Assembly (NCBI GenBank): GCA_963665555.2
Contig: OY762308.1
Coordinates: 1,240,001 to 1,304,000 of the forward strand
From: CAXXXW01 sp963665555
GTDB taxonomy: Bacteria; Pseudomonadota; Alphaproteobacteria; Thalassobaculales; Thalassobaculaceae
Direction: 5' to 3'
Length of the DNA stretch: 64,000 nucleotides
The position numbers were made by a program, and so were the translations under genes. Of the stretch, positions 36,899-45,689 are shown one piece after another (positions within the stretch are counted from its first letter, which is position 1; every line of letters begins with the position of its first letter). The notes beneath the pieces were generated by a model, which had not been told where the DNA came from, searched no databases, and was given only the letters and a program-made list of their open reading frames with translations.

Positions 36899-36942
36899 GT
36901 GTCGGTCCGGCCGGGTTTCCGCCCCGCGCGGGGCGGGCCCGG

Positions 36943-39336
36943 TCACATGGCCGAGACGCGGCCGTAGATCGAGAGCGCCATCGCCTCGAACTCCACGCCG
37001 TCGCCGCTGACCTCGTCGTACATGAAGTTGTCGGGCCGCGCGTCGGAGCGCAGCACCTTGCCCTCGGGCCCGCGCGGAAGCTCGTCCGTCGGGCCGAACT
37101 CGGCCTCCAGCGCCGCGACCTCCCCGGCGTCGAGCGCCGTCAGCGAACAGGGCATCCCCTTCATGTGCGGGATTCCCTGCTCGCGGTCGATCAGGGCCGG
37201 GTCGTCGTCGGGCGTCACCTGCGCGTCCGAGAACGCCCACATGCCCGACATGTTGTCGAGGCCCTGGCGCGATTCCGGCTTCCACCAGCCGTGCGGCACG
37301 CGGACCAGCCCCTTGGGCATGGAGGACCGGGCGAAGACCCGGCCCAGCACGGCGCCGGTCGAGGTCTCCAGCCGCGTCCAGGCGCCCTCGGCGAGGCCGA
37401 GCGCCTCGGCGTCCGCCGGGCTGACCAGGAAGGTCGGGTCCTTGGCGCGGCGGCGCAGTTCGGGCACATGGCGGTGGCCGGAGCGGAAGTACTCGTCGTC
37501 CGGCAGGCCGACGAACATGGAGAGCGGGAAGCGCGCGTCCGGCTCCGCCGCCTCGCGGTAGTAGGGCAGCGGGTCGAAGCCGAGGTCCTCGAGGACGGAA
37601 GAGTACAGTTCCACCTTGCCGGACGGCGTGGCGAAGCCGGTCCTGAGGTATTTGCGCTCCCTGTCGTTGCCGGCCTGGCCGCGATGCAGGTTGGGCGTGC
37701 GCCCGGCCGCCACGGCGTCGGACCAGTCGGTCCCGCTCGGCTCCAGGCGGTAGTCCAGCAACTCCTCGCCGGTCTTCCACGGGAAGTGCTCGCCCATGCC
37801 CATCCGCCTGGCGAGTTCGTGCCAGAAGTAGACGATGTTGCGGCACTCGCCCGGCGGCTCCATCGCCTGCTCGCTGACGCCGGCGTGCATCGACGGCCGC
37901 TCCAGCCAGGCGTCGCCCGGCAGCACGTAGTCGGAAATCTGCGCCGTCGGCGACATCGCGTGCTCGTAGGTGACGATGAGGTCCTGCTTCATCATCGCCT
38001 CGTACACGCGCCTGGTGTTGGCGTAGGCCATCAGCGCGTTGTTGGCGATGGCGAAGAACGCCTTGACCGGATACGGGTCGCCGTCGGCCATCGCCTTGAA
38101 CACCGCCATCGGGTTGGCCATGTAGCAGCCGGAGACGAGGTTGGCGTAGCGCGTGCCCCACACCTTCTCGGTCGCGTCCTCGAAGGCCCTCATGCCGCGA
38201 TAGGTGAAGACGGGGAACTCGTCCGCGCCCAGCTGCTTGGCCTTCTGCGCCTCGGGCAGCTCCTCGTGCGCCTCGATCTCGGAGTCGGAGCGCACGACCG
38301 GGTTGAAGCCGACGAAGGTGTCGCCGCCCTTGACGTCCAGGTTGCCGGTCAGCGCCCGCAACATGCACTGCAGCCGGATGGCCGAGGTGCTGGAGACCTG
38401 CTGGTCGGTGATCGGCGACCACGGGATGCAGGCCGGCTTCGTCGTCGCGTACATGCGCGCGGCCTCGCGGATCGCCTCCTCGTCCACGCCGGTGATCGCG
38501 GCCACACGGTCGAGCGGGTATTCGCGGACGCGGGCGACGAGTTCGTCGAAGCCGACGGTCCAGTCGCGCACGAAGTCCTTGTCGTACAGCTCCTCCTCGA
38601 TAATGACGTTGAGCCAGCCCAGCGTCATCGCCGCGTCGGTGCCGGCCCTGAGCGGCAGCCAGACATCGGCGCGCTCCGCGTTCTCGCTCCGCCTGGGGTC
38701 GAGGACGATCAGCCTGGCGCCGTTGGCCTGGGCCATGCGGATGGCCTTGTACTCCATGGTCCAGCTGTGGCGGCGCGGGTCGTGGCCGAACAGCACGATG
38801 CATTTCGAGTTCAGGATGTCGCCGCGCGGGAACCAGCCGTAGACATAGCGGTTCACGGCCGCCGTGTTGCCGGCGCAATAGGCGACGCCGCTGATCCAGT
38901 TCGGCGAGCCGAGCCGGTTCATGAAGCGGCGGCCGAGGCCGCTGTCGGCGATGCCGGTGGCGTTGCTCTGGCCGACGGCGAAGGCTTCCGGCCCGTGTTC
39001 GGCCACCACCTTCTTGAGCCGCGCGGCGATGTCGTCCATCGCCTCGTCCCAGCTCACCCGCTCCCATTCGCCGCCGCCCCGGGGGCCGACGCGGCGCAGC
39101 GGGTGCATGAGCCGGTCCGGGTGCGCGAAGGACTTGGGCGCGTAGGCCCCCTTCATGCAGATCACGTCCTTCAGGATCGGATGGTCGCGCGTCGTCACCT
39201 TGACGACGCGGCCGTCCTCGACCTTGGCCGCGACCGGGCAGAACCCGTCGCAACTGGCGCAAACCACGTTCTTCAGCTTCTCGCCGGCCTCGCCCGGATT
39301 TTGCCCGGACCGCGCGCTCGACAACCCGTCAGGCAT
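36943..39336 (-). CDS. Molybdopterin-dependent oxidoreductase (DMSO reductase superfamily)
   Basis: The 797-aa protein has an N-terminal [4Fe-4S] site (C-x2-C-x3-C in VVCASCDGFCPV, with a fourth Cys in VICMKG 27 residues later) and the bis-MGD-binding domains (for example FGHDPRRHSWTMEYK, IVLDPRRSENAERAD, and a C-terminal dinucleotide-binding region from about residue 610). There is no Tat signal, so it should be cytoplasmic. Relatives include thiosulfate/polysulfide reductase and acetylene-hydratase-like enzymes. No partner subunits are adjacent, so substrate and electron partner are unknown. Confidence 0.88.
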   Translation of the reverse strand: MPDGLSSARSGQNPGEAGEKLKNVVCASCDGFCPVAAKVEDGRVVKVTTRDHPILKDVICMKGAYAPKSFAHPDRLMHPLRRVGPRGGGEWERVSWDEAMDDIAARLKKVVAEHGPEAFAVGQSNATGIADSGLGRRFMNRLGSPNWISGVAYCAGNTAAVNRYVYGWFPRGDILNSKCIVLFGHDPRRHSWTMEYKAIRMAQANGARLIVLDPRRSENAERADVWLPLRAGTDAAMTLGWLNVIIEEELYDKDFVRDWTVGFDELVARVREYPLDRVAAITGVDEEAIREAARMYATTKPACIPWSPITDQQVSSTSAIRLQCMLRALTGNLDVKGGDTFVGFNPVVRSDSEIEAHEELPEAQKAKQLGADEFPVFTYRGMRAFEDATEKVWGTRYANLVSGCYMANPMAVFKAMADGDPYPVKAFFAIANNALMAYANTRRVYEAMMKQDLIVTYEHAMSPTAQISDYVLPGDAWLERPSMHAGVSEQAMEPPGECRNIVYFWHELARRMGMGEHFPWKTGEELLDYRLEPSGTDWSDAVAAGRTPNLHRGQAGNDRERKYLRTGFATPSGKVELYSSVLEDLGFDPLPYYREAAEPDARFPLSMFVGLPDDEYFRSGHRHVPELRRRAKDPTFLVSPADAEALGLAEGAWTRLETSTGAVLGRVFARSSMPKGLVRVPHGWWKPESRQGLDNMSGMWAFSDAQVTPDDDPALIDREQGIPHMKGMPCSLTALDAGEVAALEAEFGPTDELPRGPEGKVLRSDARPDNFMYDEVSGDGVEFEAMALSIYGRVSAM

Positions 39337-39436
39337 TTCCGCCCCCTTTTTCCGTTCCCGGTCCCTCGAACCCCGGACTTTACCCGTACCGGCGCGCCCC
39401 CGGCAACGCGGAATCGGCCGGCCGTCCCGGCGCGCC

Positions 39437-39465
39437 TTGACAGCCGCCGGCGGCGCCGGTAGGTT
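39437..39465 (+). promoter_or_regulatory. Sigma-70 promoter of the L36 gene
   Basis: TTGACA and TAGGTT lie 17 bases apart, 39 bases before the ATG of rpmJ. It is a clear match for a housekeeping promoter in the spacer divergent from the oxidoreductase gene. Confidence 0.6.
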
Positions 39466-39504
39466 CCGGCCTTCCTCGGGGCGGCGGACGGACGGGATCG
39501 GGCC

Positions 39505-39630
39505 ATGAAGGTTGCCAATTCGTTGAAAACATTGAAGAAGCGGGACCGCAACTGCCGCGTCGTGCGCCGCAAGGGGCGGGTCTACGTCATCAACAAGACC
39601 AACCCGCGCTTCAAGGCCCGCCAGGGCTGA
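39505..39630 (+). CDS. rpmJ: 50S ribosomal protein L36 (zinc-free form)
   Basis: The 41-aa basic protein starts MKVANSLKTLKKRDRNCRVV and ends NKTNPRFKARQG. It matches bacterial L36 (bL36) of the alternative C-minus type, which lacks the four zinc ligands; only one Cys is present. In alphaproteobacteria a single L36 of this form is usual. It has its own promoter. The stop lies within the first copy of an 18-base tandem repeat. Confidence 0.92.
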   Translation: MKVANSLKTLKKRDRNCRVVRRKGRVYVINKTNPRFKARQG

Positions 39631-39652
39631 CGCGCCCGCCAGGGCTGACGCG
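39617..39652 (+). repeat. 18-base perfect tandem duplication over the rpmJ stop codon
   Basis: CCCGCCAGGGCTGACGCG is present twice, at 39617-39634 and 39635-39652, without spacer. The first copy holds the last three sense codons and the TGA of rpmJ; the second repeats them just outside the gene. Slippage during replication is the probable cause. Confidence 0.9.
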
Positions 39653-39664
39653 CACCCGCCGGCG

Positions 39665-39688
39665 CCCCGGACTCGATCCGGGGCCCAG
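39665..39688 (+). repeat. Dispersed palindromic repeat, copy 2
   Basis: Exact copy of the 24-base repeat at 23962-23985. It pairs with an inverted copy at 39762-39785, so the two could fold into a long stem with a loop of about 73 bases in the rpmJ-glcD spacer. Confidence 0.85.
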
Positions 39689-39761
39689 GGGGCGCAAGGG
39701 CGCCGTCGGGCGGCGCTTCGTCGTCGACCGCTCGCGTCCCTCCCCTTCGCGCCGGCGCTGT

Positions 39762-39785
39762 CTGGGCCCCGGATCGAGTCCGGGG
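39762..39785 (-). repeat. Dispersed palindromic repeat, copy 3 (inverted)
   Basis: Reverse complement of the 24-base repeat, beginning CTGGGCCCCGGATCGAG. The paired inverted arrangement is the typical BIME/REP-doublet layout and could be a transcription stop or nuclease barrier after rpmJ. Confidence 0.85.
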
Positions 39786-39920
39786 CGCGTCGGCGTCCGA
39801 GGCCCCTCGGGATGCCGGGGCGCCGGAACCGTCGCGCCCGCGCGCCGGCCGCGGTATGGTGGGCGCGGCGGAGGGCGCGGGTCGCCCCTTCGCCCCATGG
39901 GGCCGCCGGGGGAGCCTTCG

Positions 39921-41408
39921 ATGCTGATGCCGAAACCGGACGCCGCGACGATGGCCCGGCGGGGCGAAATCGCCGCCCGGCTGCGCGAAATCGTCCCCGG
40001 CGAGGGCGTTATCGCGGACGAGACCTCGATGCGGGTCTACGAGTCGGACGCGCTCGCGGTCTATCGCCAGATGCCGATGGTCGTGGTCCTGCCGGAGACG
40101 ACGGAGCAGGTCGCGGAAATCCTCGCCTACTGCCATGGCGAGGGGATCAAGGTGGTGCCGCGCGGGGCCGGGACCTCGCTCTCCGGCGGCGCGCTGCCGC
40201 TCGCCGACGGCGTGCTGCTCGGCCTCGGCAAGTTCAACCGCGTGCTGGAGGTGGATTTCGGGAACCGCGCCGCCGTCGTCCAGCCCGGCGTCACCAATCT
40301 CGGCGTCACGCACGCGGTGGAGGACGAGGGCTTCTACTACGCGCCCGACCCGTCGAGCCAGATCGCCTGCTCCATCGGCGGCAACGTGGCGGAGAATTCC
40401 GGCGGCGTGCACTGCCTGAAATACGGCCTGACCACCAACAACCTGCTCGGCCTCGAATTCGTCACCGTCGAGGGCGACATCCTGCGGCTCGGCGGCAAGC
40501 ACCTCGATTCGGAGGGCTACGACCTGCTGGGCCTGCTGACCGGCTCGGAGGGGCTGCTCGGCGTGGTGACGGAGGTGACGGTCCGCATCCTCAAGAAGCC
40601 GGCGACGGCGCGCGCGGTGCTGGTCGGCTTCCCCTCCAGCGAGGCGGCGGGCGCCTGCGTGGCCCAGGTGATCGGGGCCGGGATTATCCCCGGCGGCATG
40701 GAGATGATGGACAACCCCGCGATCGTCGCGGCCGAGGATTTCGTCGGCGCCGGCTACCCGCGCGAGGCGGCGGCGCTGCTGATCGTCGAACTGGACGGGC
40801 CGGAGGTCGAGGTCGACCACCTGATCGGCCGGGTGCGCGAAATCGCCGAAGCCAACGGCGCCACCTCGCTCAGGTCCAGCGAGAGCGAGGCCGAGCGCGA
40901 CTCTTTCTGGGCCGGCCGCAAGGCCGCCTTCCCCGCCGTCGGCCGCGTCGCGCCGGACTACATGTGCATGGACGGGACGATCCCGCGCAAGATGCTCCCC
41001 GAAATCCTGCGCCGCATGAAGGCGATGTCGGAGAAGCACGGCCTCGGCGTGGCCAATGTGTTCCACGCCGGCGACGGCAACCTGCACCCGCTGATCCTGT
41101 TCGACGCCAACCGGCCGGGCCAGCTGGAGGCGGCGGAGGCCTTCGGGGCCGACATCCTCAAGGCCTGCGTCGAACTCGGCGGCGTGCTCACCGGCGAGCA
41201 CGGCGTCGGCGTCGAGAAGCGGGACCTGATGGGCGAGATGTTCACGCAAGTCGATCTCGACCAGCAGCAGCGCGTCAAATGCGCCTTCGACCCCAAGGGG
41301 CTGCTGAACCCCGGCAAGGTGTTCCCGCAACTGCGCCGCTGCGCCGAACTGGGCCGGCTGCATGTGCACAAGGGCCGGATGCCCTTCCCCGACATCCCGA
41401 GGTTCTAG
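39921..41408 (+). CDS. glcD: FAD-linked oxidase, glycolate oxidase subunit GlcD
   Basis: The 495-aa protein has the PCMH FAD-binding fold: VVPRGAGTSLSGGALPLADG and DPSSQIACSIGGNVAENSGG, and the C-terminal FAD-oxidase domain with VANVFHAGDGNLHPL and GVLTGEHGVGVEKRD. With GlcE and GlcF it oxidises glycolate to glyoxylate and passes electrons to the membrane. GGGGGAG 6 bases before the ATG at 39921 decides the start. It lies 13 bases before glcE. Confidence 0.93.
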   Translation: MLMPKPDAATMARRGEIAARLREIVPGEGVIADETSMRVYESDALAVYRQMPMVVVLPETTEQVAEILAYCHGEGIKVVPRGAGTSLSGGALPLADGVLLGLGKFNRVLEVDFGNRAAVVQPGVTNLGVTHAVEDEGFYYAPDPSSQIACSIGGNVAENSGGVHCLKYGLTTNNLLGLEFVTVEGDILRLGGKHLDSEGYDLLGLLTGSEGLLGVVTEVTVRILKKPATARAVLVGFPSSEAAGACVAQVIGAGIIPGGMEMMDNPAIVAAEDFVGAGYPREAAALLIVELDGPEVEVDHLIGRVREIAEANGATSLRSSESEAERDSFWAGRKAAFPAVGRVAPDYMCMDGTIPRKMLPEILRRMKAMSEKHGLGVANVFHAGDGNLHPLILFDANRPGQLEAAEAFGADILKACVELGGVLTGEHGVGVEKRDLMGEMFTQVDLDQQQRVKCAFDPKGLLNPGKVFPQLRRCAELGRLHVHKGRMPFPDIPRF

Positions 41409-41421
41409 GGCCGGCGCGGCG

Positions 41422-42645
41422 ATGGCCTCCGCGTTCCGCCCGACCGACGACGCGCAGGTCCGCGAGGCGGTCGCCTGGGCGCTCGGCGCGGACGCGCCGC
41501 TGGAGCTCTCCGGGCGCGGGACGCGGCGCGGCCTCGGCCGGCCCGTGCAGGCGGAAAACACGCTCGACCTCTCGGCGCTCGCCGGGATTGTCGCCTACGA
41601 GCCGGAGGAGCTTTTCCTGTCGGCCCGGCCGGGAACGCCCGCGGCCGAGATCGAGGCGGCGCTGGCCGAGCGCGGCCAGATGCTGGCCTTCGAGCCGATG
41701 GACACCGGGGCGCTGTTCGGCGCCGCCCCCGGCTCGGGGAGCATCGGCGGCGTCTTCGCCTGCAACCTGTCCGGCCCGCGCCGGATCAAGGCGGGCGCGG
41801 CGCGCGACCACCTGCTGGGCTTCGACGCCGTGTCGGGCCGGGCCGAGGCGTTCAAGTCCGGCGGCCGGGTGGTGAAGAACGTCACCGGCTACGACCTGTC
41901 CAAGCTGGTCTGCGGCTCCCACGGCACGCTGGCGGCGCTGACCCAGGTGACCTTCAAGACCCTGCCGGCGCCGGAGAAGACCCGCACCGTGCTGGTCCTC
42001 GGCCTCGACGCCCCGGCGGCGGCGCGCGCGATGTCGGCGGCGACGCGGAGCGCGCACGAGGTGGCGGGGGCGGCGCACCTCCCGGCGGGGATCGCGGCGC
42101 GCTGCGGCGTGTCGCGCGTCTCCGGCGCGGGCGCCTCCGTCACGGCGCTGCGGCTGGAGGGGTTCGGGCCGTCGGTGGAGCGCCGCCTGGTCGAGTTGCG
42201 GGCGGAGATGGCGGGCTTCGGCCCGGTCGAGGAGCTGCGCACGCGCGACTCGGCGCGCTTCTGGGCCGAGGCGCGCGACGCCGCCTGGCTGGCGGAGCCG
42301 GCCGGCCGCCCGGTCTGGCGCGTCTCCGTCGCGCCGATGGACGGCTGGCGGATCGTCGCGGAACTGGCGGCGGCGGGCGATGTCGAGACCTTCCAGGACT
42401 GGGCCGGCGGCCTGGTCTGGGCGTCGTTCCCGCCCGGCGGCGACGGGGGCGCGGCCGCCGCGCGGGCCGCCGTCGCCCGGACCGGCGGCCACGCGACGCT
42501 GTTCCGCGCCCCGGCCGACCTGCGCGCCGCCGTCCCGGTCTTCCAGCCCCAGCCGCGCCCGCTCGCCGCGCTCGCGGCCCGGGTGAAGGAAAGCTTCGAC
42601 CCCCGCCGCATCCTCAACCCCGGCCGCATGACGGCGGGCCTGTAA
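41422..42645 (+). CDS. glcE: Glycolate oxidase subunit GlcE
   Basis: The 407-aa FAD-binding protein is a shortened GlcD-like subunit: LELSGRGTRRGLGRPV, AAPGSGSIGGVFACNLSG, GRVVKNVTGYDLSKLVCGS and the C-terminal ESFDPRRILNPGRM. It works as the second flavin subunit of the glycolate oxidase. The normal follower glcF is displaced here by about 1.1 kb. Confidence 0.92.
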   Translation: MASAFRPTDDAQVREAVAWALGADAPLELSGRGTRRGLGRPVQAENTLDLSALAGIVAYEPEELFLSARPGTPAAEIEAALAERGQMLAFEPMDTGALFGAAPGSGSIGGVFACNLSGPRRIKAGAARDHLLGFDAVSGRAEAFKSGGRVVKNVTGYDLSKLVCGSHGTLAALTQVTFKTLPAPEKTRTVLVLGLDAPAAARAMSAATRSAHEVAGAAHLPAGIAARCGVSRVSGAGASVTALRLEGFGPSVERRLVELRAEMAGFGPVEELRTRDSARFWAEARDAAWLAEPAGRPVWRVSVAPMDGWRIVAELAAAGDVETFQDWAGGLVWASFPPGGDGGAAAARAAVARTGGHATLFRAPADLRAAVPVFQPQPRPLAALAARVKESFDPRRILNPGRMTAGL

Positions 42646-42757
42646 CGGAATCGTGGGCGCCCAGGCCCGCGCGGGCCGCTGGAAACCGGCGCTCCGGCGG
42701 GTTACCTTGCGGCGGGACGCCCGCCACGGGGCCGCGCCGGGAAACGGGATCGAGGCC

Positions 42758-43114
42758 GTGCCGAACGCACATATCGACGCCGAGGCCGTCAACGACCGCG
42801 CCAAGCTGATCCTGCACCGCCTGGCCGCGCGGCGCCTCGCCCGCGCCCCGGAAACGCTCGACCTCGCGCGGGCCGAAATCGCGGCGCGGCGCGCCCGGGA
42901 CGCGAGCGGCCGGGCGGAGTTTCTGGCCGAATGGGACGCGCTGCTGGCGGCGGGTCCGGCGGTTGTGCGCCGCAAGCTGGTCGAGAGGACGGAAACCATG
43001 CGCCGGCTGCGCCTGAGCACGCCGTTCGCCCTGCTGGCCGGCATGACGGACCCGGACTTCAGGCGGCGGGTCTGGCGCCGCGCCAGGGCCGGGCTGGTCC
43101 GGACGGATGCCTGA
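42758..43114 (+). CDS. Small helical protein upstream of a DUF6036-like nucleotidyltransferase (putative antitoxin)
   Basis: The 118-aa product is mostly helical and strongly charged (RLARAPETLDLARAEIAARR, AEWDALLAAGPAVVRRKLV, RRLRLSTPFALLAG). I recognise no domain. The GTG at 42758 gives the family-like compact length; an in-frame start further upstream is possible. It overlaps the next gene by 8 bases. This order and overlap are typical of toxin-antitoxin-like pairs, which is why a partner role is inferred. Confidence 0.7.
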   Translation: MPNAHIDAEAVNDRAKLILHRLAARRLARAPETLDLARAEIAARRARDASGRAEFLAEWDALLAAGPAVVRRKLVERTETMRRLRLSTPFALLAGMTDPDFRRRVWRRARAGLVRTDA

Positions 43115-43712
43115 ACACCGAACGCGCGAGGAACTGGAACATGCGGTTCGCGCCGTCGCTCGTCATTTCCACGCGGACGAGGTTGTCGTCGTCGGCAGCC
43201 AAGCCATTCTTGTCGGCTGGCCGCGCGCGCCGGTCATGGCCCGGGTCAGCGCGGAGTTCGATTTGTATCCCGCCAACAACCGGAAGTGGGAACGTCAAAA
43301 TCCCGAGCTGGAAGCTTCGGAGGAAATCAACGCCCTGTTCGGCGAAGGCTCCGTTTTCCACGGAAGCTACGGCTACTACATCGATGGGGTCGACGAAAAA
43401 ACCGCCCGGCTTCCGCCCGATTGGCGCGACGGTTCCGAGGTCTGGACCATCGAGGTCGACAACCGCCAGGTCCGCGTTGTCGCGCCGGCGCTCGACGATC
43501 TCATCGCCTCGAAGCTCTACAGGTTGTCCGCCAAGGACGAGCGGTTCGTCGCGGCCGCGTTCGAGGGCCGCTGCTTCGACTCCGCCCGTATCGTGGAGCG
43601 GCTGAAGGCGGCCGGCGCGCCGCCCGCCGTGTTGGACCGCGCCCGGAATTTCCTGACCAACATCGAGCGGCCGGCCCGGTTTTCGGAACCGGCCGGTCGC
43701 CCGGACCCGTGA
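43107..43712 (+). CDS. DUF6036-like nucleotidyltransferase
   Basis: The 201-aa protein has a nucleotidyltransferase-like core: EVVVVGSQAILVGWPRAPVM then AEFDLYPAN, that is GS-x(n)-DxY in place of the usual DxD, followed by a helical region with DDLIASKLYRLSAKDERFV as in AbiEii/DUF6036 proteins. The second acid of the metal pair is uncertain. Composition is somewhat less GC-rich than glcE/glcF. The stop is 11 bases before glcF. Confidence 0.75.
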   Translation: MPEHRTREELEHAVRAVARHFHADEVVVVGSQAILVGWPRAPVMARVSAEFDLYPANNRKWERQNPELEASEEINALFGEGSVFHGSYGYYIDGVDEKTARLPPDWRDGSEVWTIEVDNRQVRVVAPALDDLIASKLYRLSAKDERFVAAAFEGRCFDSARIVERLKAAGAPPAVLDRARNFLTNIERPARFSEPAGRPDP

Positions 43713-43723
43713 ACGGAGCCGCC

Positions 43724-45061
43724 ATGCAGACGCATTTTTCGCTCGCGCAGCTGGCCGACCCGGAGATCGAGGCGGCGAACGGGATTTTGCGGAGTTGCGT
43801 GCATTGCGGCCTCTGCACCGCCACCTGCCCGACCTTCGTCCTGCTCGGCGACGAACTCGACAGCCCGCGCGGGCGCATCTACCTGGTCAAGGACATGCTG
43901 GAGAACGACCGGCCGGCCACGGCCCGCGTCGCCAGGCATATCGACCGCTGCCTGTCCTGCCTGTCCTGCATGACGACCTGCCCTTCCGGCGTGCACTACA
44001 TGCACCTGGTGGACCACGCGCGCCGCCGGATCGAGGAGACGTTCCGCCGGCCCCTCCCCGACCGCTGGCTCCGGGCCGTGCTGGCGCGGATCATCCCGTC
44101 GCCGACGCTGTTCCGCCTCGCGCTGGCGGGCGCGGCGCTGGCGCGGCCGCTCGCTCCGCTGGCCCCGCTGGCGGGGGCCGCGCTGGGCGGGCGCATCCGG
44201 GCGATGCTCCGCCTCGCGCCGTCCATGCCCCAGCCGCCCAGCCCGATGGACCGGCCCCAGGTTTTCCCGGCCGAGGGCGCGCGGCGCGGGCGCGTCGCGC
44301 TGCTGACCGGCTGCGCCCAGCGGGTGCTGGCGCCCTCGATCAACGAGGCGACCGTGCGCGTGCTGACCCGGCACGGGTTCGAGGTCGCGGTCGTCGCGGG
44401 CGCGGGGTGCTGCGGCTCGCTGGCCCACCACATGGGCAAGGAGCGCCCGGCGCTGGCCGCCGCGCGGGCCAATATCGACGCCTGGACCCGCGAGGCCGAT
44501 TCGCGGGGCCTCGACGCCATCGCGGTCAACGCTTCGGGCTGCGGCACGACGCTGAAGGACTACGGCTGGATGCTGCGCGGCGACCCGGCCTACGCGGACA
44601 AGGCGGCCCGTATCGCCGCGCTGGCGCGCGACGCGACCGAAATCCTGGAGGAGGCCGGGCTGCGCCCGCCCGTCGCCCCGGACGCCGCCGGCCGCGCCGT
44701 GACCTACCACTCGGCCTGTTCGATGCGGCACGGCCAGAAGCTGGTCGCCGGCCCGCCGGAACTGTTGCGCCAGGCCGGTTTCCGGGTGGCGGAGCCGAGG
44801 GAGGCGCATCTCTGCTGCGGCTCCGCCGGGACCTACAACATCCTGGAGCCGGAGATCGCCGAACGGCTGAAGGCCCGCAAGCTCGCCCATATCGCCGCGA
44901 CCGCGCCGGAGATCGTGGCCGCCGGCAATATCGGCTGCATGGCGCAACTGGCGGACGGGGCCGGCGTTCCGACGGTCCACACCGTCGAACTGCTCGACTG
45001 GGCGACCGGGGGGCCGCGGCCGCGCGCGATCCCGCCGCGGCCGGGCGACGAAGGGGTTTGA
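43724..45061 (+). CDS. glcF: Glycolate oxidase iron-sulfur subunit GlcF
   Basis: The 445-aa protein has two ferredoxin motifs, CVHCGLCTATCP and CLSCLSCMTTCP, that bind [4Fe-4S] clusters, then two CCG-domain repeats (GAGCCGSLAHH and LCCGSAGTYN). It carries electrons from GlcD/GlcE to the quinone pool. It is separated from glcE by the inserted nucleotidyltransferase cassette, so either the transcript runs through it or glcF depends on a promoter in that cassette. Confidence 0.93.
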   Translation: MQTHFSLAQLADPEIEAANGILRSCVHCGLCTATCPTFVLLGDELDSPRGRIYLVKDMLENDRPATARVARHIDRCLSCLSCMTTCPSGVHYMHLVDHARRRIEETFRRPLPDRWLRAVLARIIPSPTLFRLALAGAALARPLAPLAPLAGAALGGRIRAMLRLAPSMPQPPSPMDRPQVFPAEGARRGRVALLTGCAQRVLAPSINEATVRVLTRHGFEVAVVAGAGCCGSLAHHMGKERPALAAARANIDAWTREADSRGLDAIAVNASGCGTTLKDYGWMLRGDPAYADKAARIAALARDATEILEEAGLRPPVAPDAAGRAVTYHSACSMRHGQKLVAGPPELLRQAGFRVAEPREAHLCCGSAGTYNILEPEIAERLKARKLAHIAATAPEIVAAGNIGCMAQLADGAGVPTVHTVELLDWATGGPRPRAIPPRPGDEGV

Positions 45062-45085
45062 CCGGCCCGAGGCCCGCGCCATAAT
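45058..45085 (+). promoter_or_regulatory. Promoter of the TPR-protein gene, predicted leaderless
   Basis: TTGACC (its first bases overlap the glcF stop codon) and CATAAT are 16 bases apart. The ATG at 45092 lies 7 bases behind the -10 hexamer, the expected transcription start. No ribosome site is present. Confidence 0.55.
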
Positions 45086-45091
45086 GCCGCG

Positions 45092-45649
45092 ATGAAAGCG
45101 ATCCCGACGCTCCTCGCCGCGCTGGCGATGCTGGCGGCGGCCGCCGGGCCGGCCAGGGCGGACCAGAAGGACCCCCGGCTGCCGGCGCTGTTCGCGGCGC
45201 TGGCGGCCGCGACGACGCCGGAGCAGGGGCTGCGCGCCGAGCGCCGCATCTGGTCGATCTGGATCCGGCACAGGAGTTCGCGGGTCGAATCGCTGATGCG
45301 CCTCGGCCTCCACTACATGGGCGGCGGCGCGCTGGACGGCGCGCTGCGGGCGTTCGGCAAGGCGGTCGAGAACGACCCCGAATTCGCGGAGGGCTGGAAC
45401 AAGCGGGCGACGGTCAACTACCTGATGGGCGATTACGCGGCCTCGGTCCGCGACATCGAGCGCACGCTGGAGCTGGAGCCGCGGCATTTCGGCGCCTTCG
45501 CCGGCCTCGGCCTGATCTACCGGGCGATCGGCCGGCCGGCGAGCGCGCTGAAGGCTTTCGAGAAGGCGCTGGAAATCCATCCCCAGGCCGTCGCCTCCGC
45601 CCAGCACGCCGCCCGCCTGCGCGAGGAGTTGCGGGGCAAGGAGCTTTAG
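45092..45649 (+). CDS. Secreted TPR-repeat protein
   Basis: The 185-aa protein has a signal peptide (IPTLLAALAMLAAAAGPARA, cleavage near ADQ) and about three TPR motifs (SLMRLGLHYMGGGALDGALR, GWNKRATVNYLMGDYAASVR, AGLGLIYRAIGRPASALKAF). It should act in the periplasm as a protein-protein adaptor. No client can be named. Confidence 0.87.
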   Translation: MKAIPTLLAALAMLAAAAGPARADQKDPRLPALFAALAAATTPEQGLRAERRIWSIWIRHRSSRVESLMRLGLHYMGGGALDGALRAFGKAVENDPEFAEGWNKRATVNYLMGDYAASVRDIERTLELEPRHFGAFAGLGLIYRAIGRPASALKAFEKALEIHPQAVASAQHAARLREELRGKEL

Positions 45650-45689
45650 CCGGGCGGTCCGGGACCGCGCGGCCGGGGGAGCGGAGGAC

